NCBI RefSeq assembly: GCF_013426915.1 | Contig: NZ_AP023181.1 | Location: forward strand, 124,001 to 188,000 | Direction of reading: 5' to 3' | Length of the DNA stretch: 64,000 bases | Source: Paraburkholderia sp. PGU19 | GTDB taxonomy: Bacteria; Pseudomonadota; Gammaproteobacteria; Burkholderiales; Burkholderiaceae | Shown here: positions 26,849 through 36,539 of the stretch, piece by piece | Layout of the letters: each line of letters starts with the position of its first letter | Numbering within the stretch: position 1 is the stretch's first letter | Translations under genes and position numbers: made by a program | Notes under the pieces: generated by a model | What the model was told of the DNA's origin: nothing | Seen by the model: only the letters and a program-made list of their open reading frames with translations | Databases searched by the model: none

Positions 26849-27826
26849 GTGGACCGCATTCAGGCAATGGAAGTATTCACTCGTGTGGTCGATGCGAACA
26901 GCTTCACGCGCGCCGCCGAGCAGATGGGCATGCCGCGCGCGACGGTAACGACGACCATCCAGAATCTCGAAGCCGTGCTCGGCGTGCGTCTGATGAACCG
27001 GACCACGCGGCGCCTGTCGCTCACGCCGGAAGGCGCGGCGTATTACGAGCACAGCATTCGCATCATCACGGACATCGCGGAAACGGACGCGAGTTTTCAG
27101 GCGGGCAATCGCAAGCCGAGCGGGGCGCTGCGCGTGCACATGCCGAATTCGCTCGGACGTTATCTGGTGATACCCGCGTTGCGCAGCTTTCACGAGCGCT
27201 ATCCGGACATCTCGCTCGATCTGGGCCTCTCGGACCGACCCGTCGATCCCGTCGAGGAGGGGATCGACTGCATGGTGCGGGCGGGCCCGCTCGAAGACTC
27301 GTCGATGGTTGCGCGGCGCGTCGGCACGCTCAAGCGCGTGACGTGCGCGTCGCCTGATTATCTTCAGCGCTACGGGTCGCCGAAGAGCATCGACGATCTG
27401 GCCATGCATCAGGCCGTGAATTTCCGTGTCGCGCACAACACGCGGCCGATGCCGTGGATCGTTATCGTCGACGGCAAGCCAACGGAAGTGCGGATGAACG
27501 GTGTCGTCACGGTCAACGACTCGGAAGCATACGTCAAGTGCGGACTGGAAGGTTTCGGCCTGATCCAGCCTATGCTCTTCATGGTCGCGCCGAAACTGCG
27601 CGACGGATCGCTGCTCGAAGTGCTGCCCGACTTCAAGCCGAAGCCCAAGCCGGTGTCGATCGTGTATCCGAACAACCGCCATCTGTCCGCGAAGGTGCGC
27701 GTGTTCGCGGACTGGATTGCGGAGTTGTTCGAATCGACGCCCGCGCTGGCGGACGGCGACACACGGCGCGTGGTCGTGCCGAAACGCGAGCCGCAGCAGG
27801 CGGATCATGGGCCGATTGCGGCGTGA
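26849..27826 (+). CDS. LysR-family transcriptional regulator
   Basis: A 325-residue LysR protein with a GTG start preceded by aaagggga. The HTH segment is MEVFTRVVDANSFTRAAEQMGMPRATVTTTIQNLE, and the wing contains LMNRTTRRLSLTPEG. This is the pattern of the large AaeR/DsdC-like group with RTTR wings. It converges with the SDR gene (9 bp between ends) and stands alone, so its target is unclear; the SDR operon or a distant locus are both possible. Confidence 0.9.
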   Translation: MDRIQAMEVFTRVVDANSFTRAAEQMGMPRATVTTTIQNLEAVLGVRLMNRTTRRLSLTPEGAAYYEHSIRIITDIAETDASFQAGNRKPSGALRVHMPNSLGRYLVIPALRSFHERYPDISLDLGLSDRPVDPVEEGIDCMVRAGPLEDSSMVARRVGTLKRVTCASPDYLQRYGSPKSIDDLAMHQAVNFRVAHNTRPMPWIVIVDGKPTEVRMNGVVTVNDSEAYVKCGLEGFGLIQPMLFMVAPKLRDGSLLEVLPDFKPKPKPVSIVYPNNRHLSAKVRVFADWIAELFESTPALADGDTRRVVVPKREPQQADHGPIAA

Positions 27827-27835
27827 CGTTGGTCG

Positions 27836-28519
27836 TCACAGCATGTCTTCGTGACGGCAATTGATGAGCAGTTCCGCCATGCTCGCCGTGTTCGGCAGTT
27901 CTAGCGTATTGACGACAATCGACGCGATGTCGCCCGGTTGCGTCATCGCGTCGGGCGGCAGATCGGCGAGTCCGGCCGCCATGTCGGTGTTGACGAAGCC
28001 GGGACAGACGGCCGTTGCGCGCACGCCGTCGTCCCAGCCCGCACGCCGCACTGCGTGGGTCAACGCGATCACTGCGTGCTTCGACATCTGATAGCCGACG
28101 TTCAGATTCTTCACCCGCTTGCCCGACAGCGACGCGAGTTGCACGAAGCGTCCGTTGCCCGCGCGCCTCAGATGCGGCAACGCGGCCTGCGCGAGCCGGA
28201 AGGGCGCCTTCACGTTGATGTCGAGCGTTTCATCGAGCAGTTCGCTCGCGTCGTCGTCGAACGTGACCATCTTGCAGATGCCGGCGTTGCTGACCAGCAC
28301 GTCCAGACGGCCGAAACGATCGACGGTCGCATTGACCCACTGGCGGGCGGCATGCCCGTCGCGCGCTTCGTAGGCGAACAGAAATGCGTCGAGGTCGTTA
28401 TCGAACGATGACGGATCGCGCATGCCGAGCGACAGCCGATACCCGCGCCGATGCAACTCCAGCGCGATCTCCCGGCCGATCCCGCGATTCGCGCCTGACA
28501 CCATCGCTACCTTGTCCAT
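27836..28519 (-). CDS. Short-chain dehydrogenase/reductase (SDR)
   Basis: A 227-residue classical SDR. Cofactor binding is by SGANRGIG (residues 8-15) and the NAG motif (LVSNAGI), with catalytic Ser in QLASLSGK and Tyr/Lys in GYQMSKHA. It oxidises or reduces an alcohol or carbonyl group with NAD(P). It is the last gene of the operon reaching up to 33786 and may handle the keto product released by the FAD oxidases. It lies 33 bp after the FAD oxidase gene. The substrate is not predictable. Confidence 0.88.
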   Translation of the reverse strand: MDKVAMVSGANRGIGREIALELHRRGYRLSLGMRDPSSFDNDLDAFLFAYEARDGHAARQWVNATVDRFGRLDVLVSNAGICKMVTFDDDASELLDETLDINVKAPFRLAQAALPHLRRAGNGRFVQLASLSGKRVKNLNVGYQMSKHAVIALTHAVRRAGWDDGVRATAVCPGFVNTDMAAGLADLPPDAMTQPGDIASIVVNTLELPNTASMAELLINCRHEDML

Positions 28520-28552
28520 GTGATATTCCGCTGTCGATGTGATGTGCGGCGC

Positions 28553-29890
28553 TCAGAAGCCTGCGTCGATGGTGATTTTCGTGCCGTCGCTGAATCGTTC
28601 GAGGCGAAACGCGTGCGGATCGACGAGCGGCGTGTCGTTATTGACGAGGTCGGCCATCAGCTTGCCTGCTGCGGGTCCAATGCCGAACCCGTGGCCCGAG
28701 AACCCCGTGCCGATGAACAGCCCCGGCACACGCGCGGCGCTGGAGATGACGGGAATCGCATCGGGCGTCACGTCGATATAGCCCGCCCAGCGCTGCGCAA
28801 TCTTCGCGCAGGCGAGATGCGGAAACGCCTTCACGAACTCGCGGAGCCCGTTATCGACATACGGCACGACGGGATCGGGATCGAGTGTGCGGATGGCTTC
28901 GAAGAGGGTGGGACGGTCGAGCGCCCAGCGACGCGGCCGCTTCAGCTCATCGAGAAAACGCTTGCCGACGCGGATCTGCAACGCGCCCATCTGGCTCTTC
29001 AGCGCCTCGATGTACTTGAAGAAGAGGCGGAACGCATCGGGCGTGAGGTCCGCGTGCGTGCGCAGACCATAGGCGACCGTGTAGCCGCCGTCGGCGCGCT
29101 TGCGAAATGCGAACTCCTCGTTGTTCGCGCTGCACGTCGGGCCGCCTTCGATCGGCTCGGTACGCAGCACCGAGGCGCGCGTCAGCAGTTGCGGCAGTTC
29201 GACGCCGAGATTGCCGCAGAAATAGCGCGTCCACGCGCCTCCCGCGACGACGACGGCATCGCAGCGGATCGTGCCGTGCTCGGTGACGACGGCGCTCACG
29301 TGTCCGCCGCTCGTTTCGATGCCACGTACGGCGCAAGGCGTGAGGATCTTGAGGCCTCGCTGGCGCAGCGCATTCGCGATGGCAGGCGCGGCTTTTTGCG
29401 GTTCCGCGCGCGCGTCGCCCGGCGTGTAGATGCCGCCCTTGAAACTGCGGGTCGAGCCGGGCAGCAGTCCGGCAATCGCCTGGGTATCGACTTCGCGCGT
29501 GTCGAATGCGTCGCCGGCAATCTGCCTCGCGCGCGCAAGCCAGTCGCGATGCCTCGCCAACGTCGCGTCGTCGTTCGATACATACAGAATGCCGCACTGA
29601 TTGAAGCCCGTGTCGATGCCCAGCGTACGGTCGAGCGTGCGCCACAGCTTCAGGCTTTCGATGCTGAGCAGTAGCTCGCGCGGGTCGCGGCGCGTGACGC
29701 GCACCCAGCCCCAGTTGCGGCTCGATTGCTCGCCGGCGATGTGTCCTTTCTCGCACAGCGCGACCTGCAAGCCTTTGTCGCTCAGATACAGCGCAGTGGA
29801 AACACCGATGATCCCGCCGCCGATCACGACCACATCGGCGCGCTCGGGTAGCTGGATATCGTCAGCAACGGTGTCGACTTTCGGTCCCAT
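28553..29890 (-). CDS. FAD-dependent amino-acid/amine oxidoreductase (DAO family)
   Basis: A 445-residue DAO-fold flavoenzyme. The FAD motif is VVVIGGGIIGVSTALYLSDKG (residues about 20-40), followed by EQSSRNWGWVRV, a segment shared with opine oxidase and hydrogen-cyanide synthase subunit relatives. The C-terminal glycine-rich FAD loop is GLFIGTGFSGHGFGIGPAAGKL. It probably oxidises a secondary amine or D-amino acid to an imine. It lies in one operon with a transporter and a second FAD oxidase. Confidence 0.88.
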   Translation of the reverse strand: MGPKVDTVADDIQLPERADVVVIGGGIIGVSTALYLSDKGLQVALCEKGHIAGEQSSRNWGWVRVTRRDPRELLLSIESLKLWRTLDRTLGIDTGFNQCGILYVSNDDATLARHRDWLARARQIAGDAFDTREVDTQAIAGLLPGSTRSFKGGIYTPGDARAEPQKAAPAIANALRQRGLKILTPCAVRGIETSGGHVSAVVTEHGTIRCDAVVVAGGAWTRYFCGNLGVELPQLLTRASVLRTEPIEGGPTCSANNEEFAFRKRADGGYTVAYGLRTHADLTPDAFRLFFKYIEALKSQMGALQIRVGKRFLDELKRPRRWALDRPTLFEAIRTLDPDPVVPYVDNGLREFVKAFPHLACAKIAQRWAGYIDVTPDAIPVISSAARVPGLFIGTGFSGHGFGIGPAAGKLMADLVNNDTPLVDPHAFRLERFSDGTKITIDAGF

Positions 29891-29914
29891 GTTCGTGTAT
29901 TGATCTGGATGGGT

Positions 29915-30733
29915 TCAAGGGCGGCGATCGGCGATGCCGGCTGCGGCGGCCTGCGTGTTTGCATGAGATTGCAGCGCTTCTTCTCGCCGCACGGCGCGCA
30001 GGCTGCGCGACGCCCGTTTGCCACCGCGCGCGCCGGGGTTCGAGAAACGGTTGGTCCAGCGGTCGATGTGATTGATCGCGTGCGTGAGCGGCACGGTGAT
30101 CAGCAGATACACGACGCCGGCCGCGACGAGCGGCGACAGGTTCGCCGTATTGACAGCCGTGTTCTGCCCGATCGTGAAGAGATCGCGTTGCGACGTGAGC
30201 AGCCCGAGAAAGTAGACGAGGCTCGAATCCTTGACGATCGAAATGAACTGGTTGGCAAGCGCGGGCAGAATGCGCCGCACGCCCTGCGGCACGATGACAT
30301 GCCGCATGCCGCTCCAGTACGTCATGCCGAGTGCCTGGCACGCATACATCTGGCCGCGCCCCACGCTCTGGATACCCGAGCGGAAAATCTCGGCGATATA
30401 CGCGGACGAGATCAACGCGAGCGCGACGATCGCAAGGGGATAGGGGTTCGGCCCGAAGATCGACAGCCCGATGGGCGCCAGCCCCTGGCCAACCACGAGA
30501 ATCACGAGCGCGGCGGGCAGGCCGCGAAACACGTCGATGAACACCTGCGCGGGAAACATCAGCCAGCGCGTGTTGGACACGGCCATCAGCGCCAGCACCA
30601 TGCCCGCGACGATGCCCAGCACCGTCGAGAACAGCGACAGCACCAACGTGTTCACCAGGCCCGTGCCCAGCAGCGCCGGCAACGAATCGACCAGAAGCGG
30701 CCAGTCGAGGAAGTTCTGCAAAAAGGCGTCCAT
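29915..30733 (-). CDS. Amino-acid ABC transporter permease
   Basis: A 272-residue HisM/GlnP-type permease. Family segments are IDVFRGLPAALVILVVGQG and an EAA loop GRGQMYACQALGMTYWSGMRHVIVPQGVRR. The usual fold ends near residue 220; the last 50 residues are polar, basic and not typical. Only one permease gene is present in this operon, whereas related importers normally have two, so the active complex may contain a homodimer or a partner encoded elsewhere. It is about 65 bp downstream of the binding-protein gene. Confidence 0.9.
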   Translation of the reverse strand: MDAFLQNFLDWPLLVDSLPALLGTGLVNTLVLSLFSTVLGIVAGMVLALMAVSNTRWLMFPAQVFIDVFRGLPAALVILVVGQGLAPIGLSIFGPNPYPLAIVALALISSAYIAEIFRSGIQSVGRGQMYACQALGMTYWSGMRHVIVPQGVRRILPALANQFISIVKDSSLVYFLGLLTSQRDLFTIGQNTAVNTANLSPLVAAGVVYLLITVPLTHAINHIDRWTNRFSNPGARGGKRASRSLRAVRREEALQSHANTQAAAAGIADRRP

Positions 30734-30797
30734 GTGCGCTCTCCGGGAGACGAAACGTGGTCGATGAAGTGCAACTGGCGTGCGGTGGCCACGCGGC

Positions 30798-31616
30798 TCA
30801 GGTGCCCGACTTCATTGCGTACGGCGGCAGGTCGGCAGGCTTCGGATAGCCGGGATGGAACTGCAGATAGAGCTTCATCCACGTGCCGTCGGCCACCAGT
30901 TCGCCGAGCGTCTTGTTGAGCGCGGTTTCGAGCTTGACGTTGCCCTTGTGAACGGGAAAGCCCGCCGGCAGATTGACCGCGGATATGTCGAGCTTGTCCG
31001 CAATGTTCATCTGCGGGTACTTGCCTTGCAGGCCTTCCACCAGTGTCTTGTCGACGAAGTAGCCGTCAATGTACTTGTTGCGCAGCGCGAGGAACCCCGC
31101 GTTCAGATTCGGAAAGCGCACGATCTGCGCACCGGGCAGATAGCTGTCCGAATACGTGTCTTCAATCGTGCCTTGCACGACGCCGATCCGCTTGCCCTTG
31201 ACGGACGCAACGTCGTTCGAAATCGTGCTGTCCGGCAGGGTCGCGACGCTCAACAGGCCCGTCAGGTAGCCCTCGGAAAAGTCGACCATCTTGAGCCGTT
31301 CTTTCGTGATCGAAATGGAGCCGGCGGCGAGATCGATCTGCTGGTTCGCGACGCTCGGCAACAGGCCGGCGAAGTCCTGCGCGCGAAAGTCAGCGGACAG
31401 GCCGAGCTTGGCGGCAATTGCGCGAATCAGCTCGACATCGAAGCCTGTCATCTTGCCGTTATCGATGTACGAATAGGGCTTGTTGTTCGCGTCGACGCCG
31501 GCGACGATCTTGCCCGGCGTGAGCGTGCCCACGTCTTCCGCATGAGCGGCCGGTACGGCTGCGACGCATAGCGAAGCAGCCAGCGCGAGACTGCGTGCAA
31601 ACTGAAGAAAACGCAT
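30798..31616 (-). CDS. Periplasmic amino-acid-type substrate-binding protein
   Basis: A 272-residue SBP_bac_3 protein. The signal peptide is about residues 1-25 (ends AVPAAHA). Ligand-binding fold segments are KPYSYIDNGKMTGFDVELIRAIAAKLG and VKGKRIGVVQGTIEDTY. The second of two adjacent ATGs (31616) is six bases from GAGGAG and is preferred; 31619 is three bases away. It feeds the importer formed with the genes at 29915 and 31687. Confidence 0.9.
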   Translation of the reverse strand: MRFLQFARSLALAASLCVAAVPAAHAEDVGTLTPGKIVAGVDANNKPYSYIDNGKMTGFDVELIRAIAAKLGLSADFRAQDFAGLLPSVANQQIDLAAGSISITKERLKMVDFSEGYLTGLLSVATLPDSTISNDVASVKGKRIGVVQGTIEDTYSDSYLPGAQIVRFPNLNAGFLALRNKYIDGYFVDKTLVEGLQGKYPQMNIADKLDISAVNLPAGFPVHKGNVKLETALNKTLGELVADGTWMKLYLQFHPGYPKPADLPPYAMKSGT

Positions 31617-31686
31617 CATGAGCTCCTCTCGAAAGGAACGGCGGTGAACGGAAAGGGAACAGCAGGGCGAACGCGGCGTGTGCCGC

Positions 31687-32412
31687 TCAATGCAGAATGC
31701 GCGACAGAAACTCGCGCGCACGCTCGGAGCGAGGGCGCGCGAAGAACCGTTCCTTCGTGTCGTCCTCGACGATGGTGCCGCGATCCATGAACAGGATGCG
31801 GTCGGCGACGCGCCTGGCGAAGCCCATTTCGTGGGTCACGCACAACATCGTCATGCCGTCGTGAGCGAGCGCGCTCATCACGTCGAGCACTTCGTTGACC
31901 ATCTCCGGGTCCAGCGCGGAGGTCGGCTCGTCGAACAGCATCGCGACGGGGTCCATCGACAGCGCGCGGGCAATCGCCACACGCTGCTGCTGGCCGCCCG
32001 ACAACTGCGTCGGGTACTTGTCTTCGTAATCGCGCAAGCCCACGCGCCGCAACAGCGAGCGTGCCTTGTCGGCTGCTTCGTCGCGGCTGCGTCCGAGCAC
32101 CGTCATCTGCGCGAGCATCAGGTTGCGCCGCACGCTCAGATGCGGAAACAGCTCGAAATGCTGGAAAACCATCCCGACCTTCGCGCGCAACCGCGCAAGG
32201 TTTGCCGTATTCGCCGTCACGTCCACGCCGTCGACGACGATGCGGCCATCCTGCACAGGCTCGAGCCCATTGACCGACTTGATCAGCGTCGATTTGCCGG
32301 AGCCCGAAGGTCCGCAGATCACGACGACTTCGCCGCGTTCGATCGTCGCGGAGCAGCCGGCCAGCACGCGGTGCTCGCCAAACCATTTCGAAACATTATG
32401 CAGGTGGATCAT
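31687..32412 (-). CDS. Amino-acid ABC transporter ATP-binding protein
   Basis: A 241-residue GlnQ-type ATPase of standard length. Walker A is GPSGSGKST, the Q-loop [13 protein letters not shown], the signature [15 protein letters not shown], Walker [17 protein letters not shown], and the H-loop CVTHEMGFA. It lies between the first FAD oxidase gene (33 bp upstream) and the binding-protein gene. It is a clear paralogue of the ATPase at 20948-21790. Confidence 0.93.
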   Translation of the reverse strand: MIHLHNVSKWFGEHRVLAGCSATIERGEVVVICGPSGSGKSTLIKSVNGLEPVQDGRIVVDGVDVTANTANLARLRAKVGMVFQHFELFPHLSVRRNLMLAQMTVLGRSRDEAADKARSLLRRVGLRDYEDKYPTQLSGGQQQRVAIARALSMDPVAMLFDEPTSALDPEMVNEVLDVMSALAHDGMTMLCVTHEMGFARRVADRILFMDRGTIVEDDTKERFFARPRSERAREFLSRILH

Positions 32413-32445
32413 CGGGGCTCCTCGTATCCAGTGACGCGATGAAGG

Positions 32446-33786
32446 TCAGGACAGTGCGACGCGCACGCGTCCGCGCCACAGGTCGTCGAGTTGATAGAGC
32501 GCGGTGCCGAGCGGTACGGCGATCTGACTGGCGATGCCCGCGCCGCTCAACGGAAATTCGCCTTCGCTGAAGGCGCCTGCGTCGCGATCCACGCGGAGCA
32601 TATGCCGCGCGACGCGATGGCCCAGGTAGCTCATCAGCGCGACGCCATTGCCGTTGCAGCCGAGCGCGTAATGAATGCCGTCGTGCACGCCGATATGCGC
32701 GAGCTTGTCGCGCGTCATCGCGACGTAGCCTTTCCATGCGTGCGAGATGCGCACGTCGCGCAACGCTGGCCACAGTTGCAGCATCTTTCCGTACAGAAGG
32801 CGGGCCGCTTCGCGTTCGCTCAGTTCGCGGATCGCCGGGCGTGAGCCAAACAGCATCCGCGTACCGTCTGGAGACGGGCGCGTGTAGAACAGATTGCGCT
32901 TCGAATCGCTGATCATTCGCGCGCCGGGGTTGAGCGCGTGCATCAATCCGTCGGGCAGCGGTTCCGTCGCGATCTGATAGCTCGCGACGGGCAGCACGCG
33001 ACGCGCGAAGAACGGCAGCAACGGGCCCGTGTAGCCGTTGGTCGCGACGAGGACATGGCGCGCGTCGAGCGAGCCTCGCGCCGTGTGTACGCGAAAGCGC
33101 ACGCCGTCGGGTGCGTTGCTCGCGATCCGCTCGATACGTTCCGCTTGTGCGTGCGAATGGAGCGTCACGCCGCGCCGCCTTGCAAGCTCGCGCAGCGCGC
33201 GGTGATACTTGGCCGTATGCAGCCCGCCGTATTCATCGACGAGGATGCCGCCGTAGTAGTAATCCGAGCCGATCATCGCGCGCTGCGCGTCGCGCTCGAT
33301 CACATGCACGGTGACGCCCGTTTTGTCCCGCAGCAACTCGCCCTGGCGACGCAACTGATCGAAATGACCGGGCGTGTAGGCGCCGAAAAAGCGGCCGGTG
33401 ATCTTCAGATCCGCATCGAGCGATTCGTCGGCGACGAGGCGTTTCAGGTAATCGAAGCTTGCCATCGATTCGCGCATCAGCCGCACGAGCCGCTCGGCGG
33501 AGACGCCCGCGATCGCGTTCGTCAACGCCAGCTTCTGGCCGCTCGACACCATGCCGCCGCTGCGCGTGCTGCCGCCCGCGCCGATCTCACCCGCATCGAG
33601 GACGGCCACACGCGCGCCGTGGCTCGCCGCTTCCGCGGCCGCCGACAGCCCGCAATACCCGCTGCCGATAATCGCAATGTCCACCTGGCCGGGCAGCGGC
33701 GTCCGCGCGGTTTCGGGCGGCGCAGCGTCCCACCAGTATGGGTCGCATCGAAAGGCTTCATGGAACAGCAGGGAATCAGGGCGCAT
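32446..33786 (-). CDS. FAD-dependent oxidoreductase (PuuB/OrdL-like DAO family)
   Basis: A 446-residue DAO-fold flavoprotein. It begins with a short WWDAAPPETA-type N-terminus, then the FAD motif IAIIGSGYCGLSAAAEAASHGARVAVLDA (near residues 38-65, split here) and the GGSTRSGGMVSSG segment that covers the flavin. PuuB/OrdL relatives oxidise gamma-glutamylputrescine or related N-substituted amines. The start is the ATG at 33786; the longer frame to 33855 crosses the divergent promoter. It is the first gene of the operon and is divergent from the LysR gene at 33926. Confidence 0.88.
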   Translation of the reverse strand: MRPDSLLFHEAFRCDPYWWDAAPPETARTPLPGQVDIAIIGSGYCGLSAAAEAASHGARVAVLDAGEIGAGGSTRSGGMVSSGQKLALTNAIAGVSAERLVRLMRESMASFDYLKRLVADESLDADLKITGRFFGAYTPGHFDQLRRQGELLRDKTGVTVHVIERDAQRAMIGSDYYYGGILVDEYGGLHTAKYHRALRELARRRGVTLHSHAQAERIERIASNAPDGVRFRVHTARGSLDARHVLVATNGYTGPLLPFFARRVLPVASYQIATEPLPDGLMHALNPGARMISDSKRNLFYTRPSPDGTRMLFGSRPAIRELSEREAARLLYGKMLQLWPALRDVRISHAWKGYVAMTRDKLAHIGVHDGIHYALGCNGNGVALMSYLGHRVARHMLRVDRDAGAFSEGEFPLSGAGIASQIAVPLGTALYQLDDLWRGRVRVALS

Positions 33787-33844
33787 GAGCGTGACAGTTT
33801 CTGCGTAGTGAGGCCAGTCTAGGTTCGTGCGGCTTATCCGGTCA

Positions 33845-33869
33845 AATAGCGACAAAAAGGGCTTCTATT
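33845..33869. promoter_or_regulatory. Dyad in the divergent promoter between the FAD oxidase operon and its LysR gene
   Basis: AATAG and CTATT are separated by 15 bases in the 139-bp divergent region. LysR proteins bind interrupted dyads of this size between their own gene and the target operon, so this is the best site candidate here. The half-sites are short and the call rests on position. Confidence 0.35.
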
Positions 33870-33925
33870 CATTTCTGATATGGCAAGCTAAGGTCTCTGT
33901 TCACGGCGAGCGGGCGGGAGAGGCG

Positions 33926-34903
33926 ATGAATCAGAGGCAAATCGAGGCATTCCGGCTGGTCATGCTGCGCGGCTCGATGACGGCGGCAGCCGAAGAGCTT
34001 GGCACGTCGCAACCGAGTATCAGCCGGCTGATTGCGGAGCTGGAGACGGCGACGGGGCTCACGCTATTCGTGCGCAACGGCGGGCGTATCCACGCGACGG
34101 ATGCGGGGAGCGCGTTCTATCGCGAAGTCGAGCGCAGTTTCGTTGGGCTGGAAAAGCTGGAGAACTCGGCACGCGAAATTCGCCAGTTGGGCAGTGGACG
34201 TCTGCGGATCGTTGCCGCGCCCGTGCTGGCGCTGTCCTTTCTGCCTGCCGTGATCGAGCAGTTTCTGGCAGCTTACCCGCGGGTGATTGTCTCGCTGGAG
34301 ATGAGAAGCGAAGGGACGATCCAGCGGTGGGTGTCGTCGGCGTACTGTGACGTCGGCTTTGCGACGGCTACACCGGACGCGTTCGGCGTGACGAGTGCCG
34401 AGTTGTATCGTCTACCGGCGCAATGTGCGCTGCCCGCGCGGCATCCGTTGACTGCGCGAGACCGCATCGAAGCGGGCGATCTGCGCGGCGAGCGGCTGAT
34501 CCTGCCATCGTATGCCGACGATACGCGCAGTCCGCTCGATCGCGTTTTGCGGGCCGCTGGCGCCGGCCAGGTGCCAGCGATCGAAACACCGTATGGCGCC
34601 ACGATATGCGCGCTCGTTTCGCGCGGGCTTGGGATTGGGATTGTGAATCCGCTTGCAGCAATCGATAGCAATCCGAAGCGCATCGTGTTTCGGCCTTTTG
34701 TGCCCCAGATCATGTTTCGCGGGTTCACGCTGTGTCCGCAGTTGCAGCAGCCGAATCCTGTGGTTCAGATTTTTCTTGATCTGGTTCGCACGATGATGGC
34801 GGATGAGATCGATGCGTCAGGCGGCGATGGGCATATGAGCCGTCCTGCATCGCGCGCGAGGAAAGCATCGCCGTTATCGAGTATCGAGACGAAGACACGA
34901 TGA
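33926..34903 (+). CDS. LysR-family regulator resembling OccR/NocR
   Basis: A 325-residue LysR protein starting MNQRQIEAFRLVMLRGSMTAAAEELGTSQPSISRLI, the HTH wording of the OccR/NocR opine regulators and ArgP relatives. The effector domain runs from about residue 90. GGGAGAGG lies six bases before the ATG; the frame upstream to 33827 is promoter DNA. It is divergent from the FAD oxidase/ABC operon and is its likely activator. The last 35 residues are polar and unusual. Local base composition is less GC-rich than in the operons around it. Confidence 0.9.
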   Translation: MNQRQIEAFRLVMLRGSMTAAAEELGTSQPSISRLIAELETATGLTLFVRNGGRIHATDAGSAFYREVERSFVGLEKLENSAREIRQLGSGRLRIVAAPVLALSFLPAVIEQFLAAYPRVIVSLEMRSEGTIQRWVSSAYCDVGFATATPDAFGVTSAELYRLPAQCALPARHPLTARDRIEAGDLRGERLILPSYADDTRSPLDRVLRAAGAGQVPAIETPYGATICALVSRGLGIGIVNPLAAIDSNPKRIVFRPFVPQIMFRGFTLCPQLQQPNPVVQIFLDLVRTMMADEIDASGGDGHMSRPASRARKASPLSSIETKTR

Positions 34904-35023
34904 GCGAGCGGGTCTGATTTATGCGTCATGTTATGACATAAGAACATTCACTGATATAACCATTGGAACCTCTCGCAGTACGAACTGTCGGTTAACCATA
35001 TCGCCCTTTTCAGGAGGTGCGAA

Positions 35024-36394
35024 ATGACTACGGAATCCTCAGGAGCCACGCTCCTTTCCGACAGCGACGCCCGCCAGCAATTGCGCCGGGCCGTCATCGC
35101 CAGCACGATCGGCACGACGATCGAATGGTATGACTTCTTCCTCTATAGCACCGTCACTGGCCTCGTTTTCGCGAAGCTCTACTTTCCGCAATCCGATCCG
35201 CTCGTCGGCACGTTGCAGGCGTTTCTGATCTACGCAGTGGGTTTCATTGCGAGGCCGGTCGGCGCGGCCATCTTCGGGCATTACGGCGACCGTATCGGGC
35301 GCAAGGCGACATTGATCGTTACGCTGCTATTGATGGGGCTTGCCACCTTCGCGGTGGCGTTTGTTCCGACGTATGCGACGATCGGCATCTGGGGCGCGGT
35401 GTTGCTGACGGTGCTGCGTTTCATCCAGGGCGTGGGCGTGGGCGGCGAGTGGGGCGGTTCGGTGCTGATGTCGATGGAATGGGCGCGTACCAATGCGCAT
35501 CGCGGCTTCGTCGCATCGTGGCCGCAGTTCGGCGTGCCTGCGGGTTTGTTCATCGCGAACCTTGCGGTGCTGGCGATGAGCCAGATATCGGGCAGTGCCT
35601 TTCTGACGTGGGGATGGCGTGTGCCGTTCTTTCTTAGCATCGTGCTGGTCGCGATCGGCTTGTATATCCGGCTGAATATTCTGGAGACGCCGATATTCGC
35701 GCGGCTTCTGGCCGAGCGGAAGATCGAGAAGGCGCCGACGCTCGAGGTGATACGCCGCCAACCGAAGGACATTCTTCTTTCCGCGTTCGCGCGTATGGCA
35801 GAGCAGGCGCCGTTTTATATCTTCACTGCTTTCGTCTTTACATATGGTGTCACGACGTTGGGCGTTTCTCGCGACCTGTTGCTGATGGCCGTGCTTGCCG
35901 CTTCCGTACTGGAGTTCGTGACGATTCCGCTATTCGGGCACGTGTCCGATGTGATCGGGCGAAAGCGGATGTATATGATCGGCGCGGCTATCGTCGGTGT
36001 GTTCGGGTTTCTCTACTTTGCGATGGTTGATACGAGGAATCCTAATTGGGTGTTTGCGGCGATTGTTTTGTCGCTGGTGCCGCATTCGATGATGTATGGG
36101 CCGCAGGCTGCGATGATCGCTGAGTCGTTCACCGGAAGGTTGCGGTATAGCGGGGCGTCGCTGGGTTATCAACTCGCTTCGTTGATTGCGGGCGGGCCCG
36201 CGCCTTTGATTGCGACTGCGCTTGTTGCGTACTATCGCTCGGGTTATGCGATTGCGGTGTATGTGTTCGTGTGTGCGGTGGTCAGTCTGGTTGCGACTTC
36301 ACGTCTGGGCGACTATACGAATAAGGATATTTCGCGTGAATATGATGATGCGAGGGGAATGGGGGATCATGGGCATCCGACGCCGGCTGGATGA
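35024..36394 (+). CDS. MFS metabolite:H+ symporter (MHS family)
   Basis: A 456-residue, twelve-helix inner-membrane transporter of the metabolite:proton symporter family (ShiA/KgtP relatives). Signatures are GTTIEWYDFFLYSTVTG after TM1, GHYGDRIGRKATL between TM2 and TM3, and GGEWGGSVLMSMEW in TM4. The substrate is probably a carboxylic acid. A strong ribosome-binding site (caggaggtgcgaa) precedes the ATG. It follows the LysR gene by 120 bp and stands otherwise alone. The last third and the flanking DNA are noticeably less GC-rich than most of the window. Confidence 0.92.
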   Translation: MTTESSGATLLSDSDARQQLRRAVIASTIGTTIEWYDFFLYSTVTGLVFAKLYFPQSDPLVGTLQAFLIYAVGFIARPVGAAIFGHYGDRIGRKATLIVTLLLMGLATFAVAFVPTYATIGIWGAVLLTVLRFIQGVGVGGEWGGSVLMSMEWARTNAHRGFVASWPQFGVPAGLFIANLAVLAMSQISGSAFLTWGWRVPFFLSIVLVAIGLYIRLNILETPIFARLLAERKIEKAPTLEVIRRQPKDILLSAFARMAEQAPFYIFTAFVFTYGVTTLGVSRDLLLMAVLAASVLEFVTIPLFGHVSDVIGRKRMYMIGAAIVGVFGFLYFAMVDTRNPNWVFAAIVLSLVPHSMMYGPQAAMIAESFTGRLRYSGASLGYQLASLIAGGPAPLIATALVAYYRSGYAIAVYVFVCAVVSLVATSRLGDYTNKDISREYDDARGMGDHGHPTPAG

Positions 36395-36507
36395 TGTTTG
36401 GTGTGGTTGAGTTTGGGTTGGCGTGTGTGGTTCGGTGGTTTTGACTTTGCGCTGGCATCCGCGTTTTGTTAGCGTGCTTCACGCGTCGCCCCTGTGCGGG
36501 GCGGCAC

Positions 36508-36539
36508 CTACTTTTCTTTGCCGCCGCAAAGAAAAGTAG
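36508..36539. repeat. Perfect 14-bp hairpin in the left arm
   Basis: CTACTTTTCTTTGC and GCAAAGAAAAGTAG form a perfect 14-bp stem with the loop CGCC. Directly before it, at 36487-36503, CGCCCC and GGGGCG form a second hairpin. Both lie shortly after the MHS gene and may act as a bidirectional transcription stop. Confidence 0.7.
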
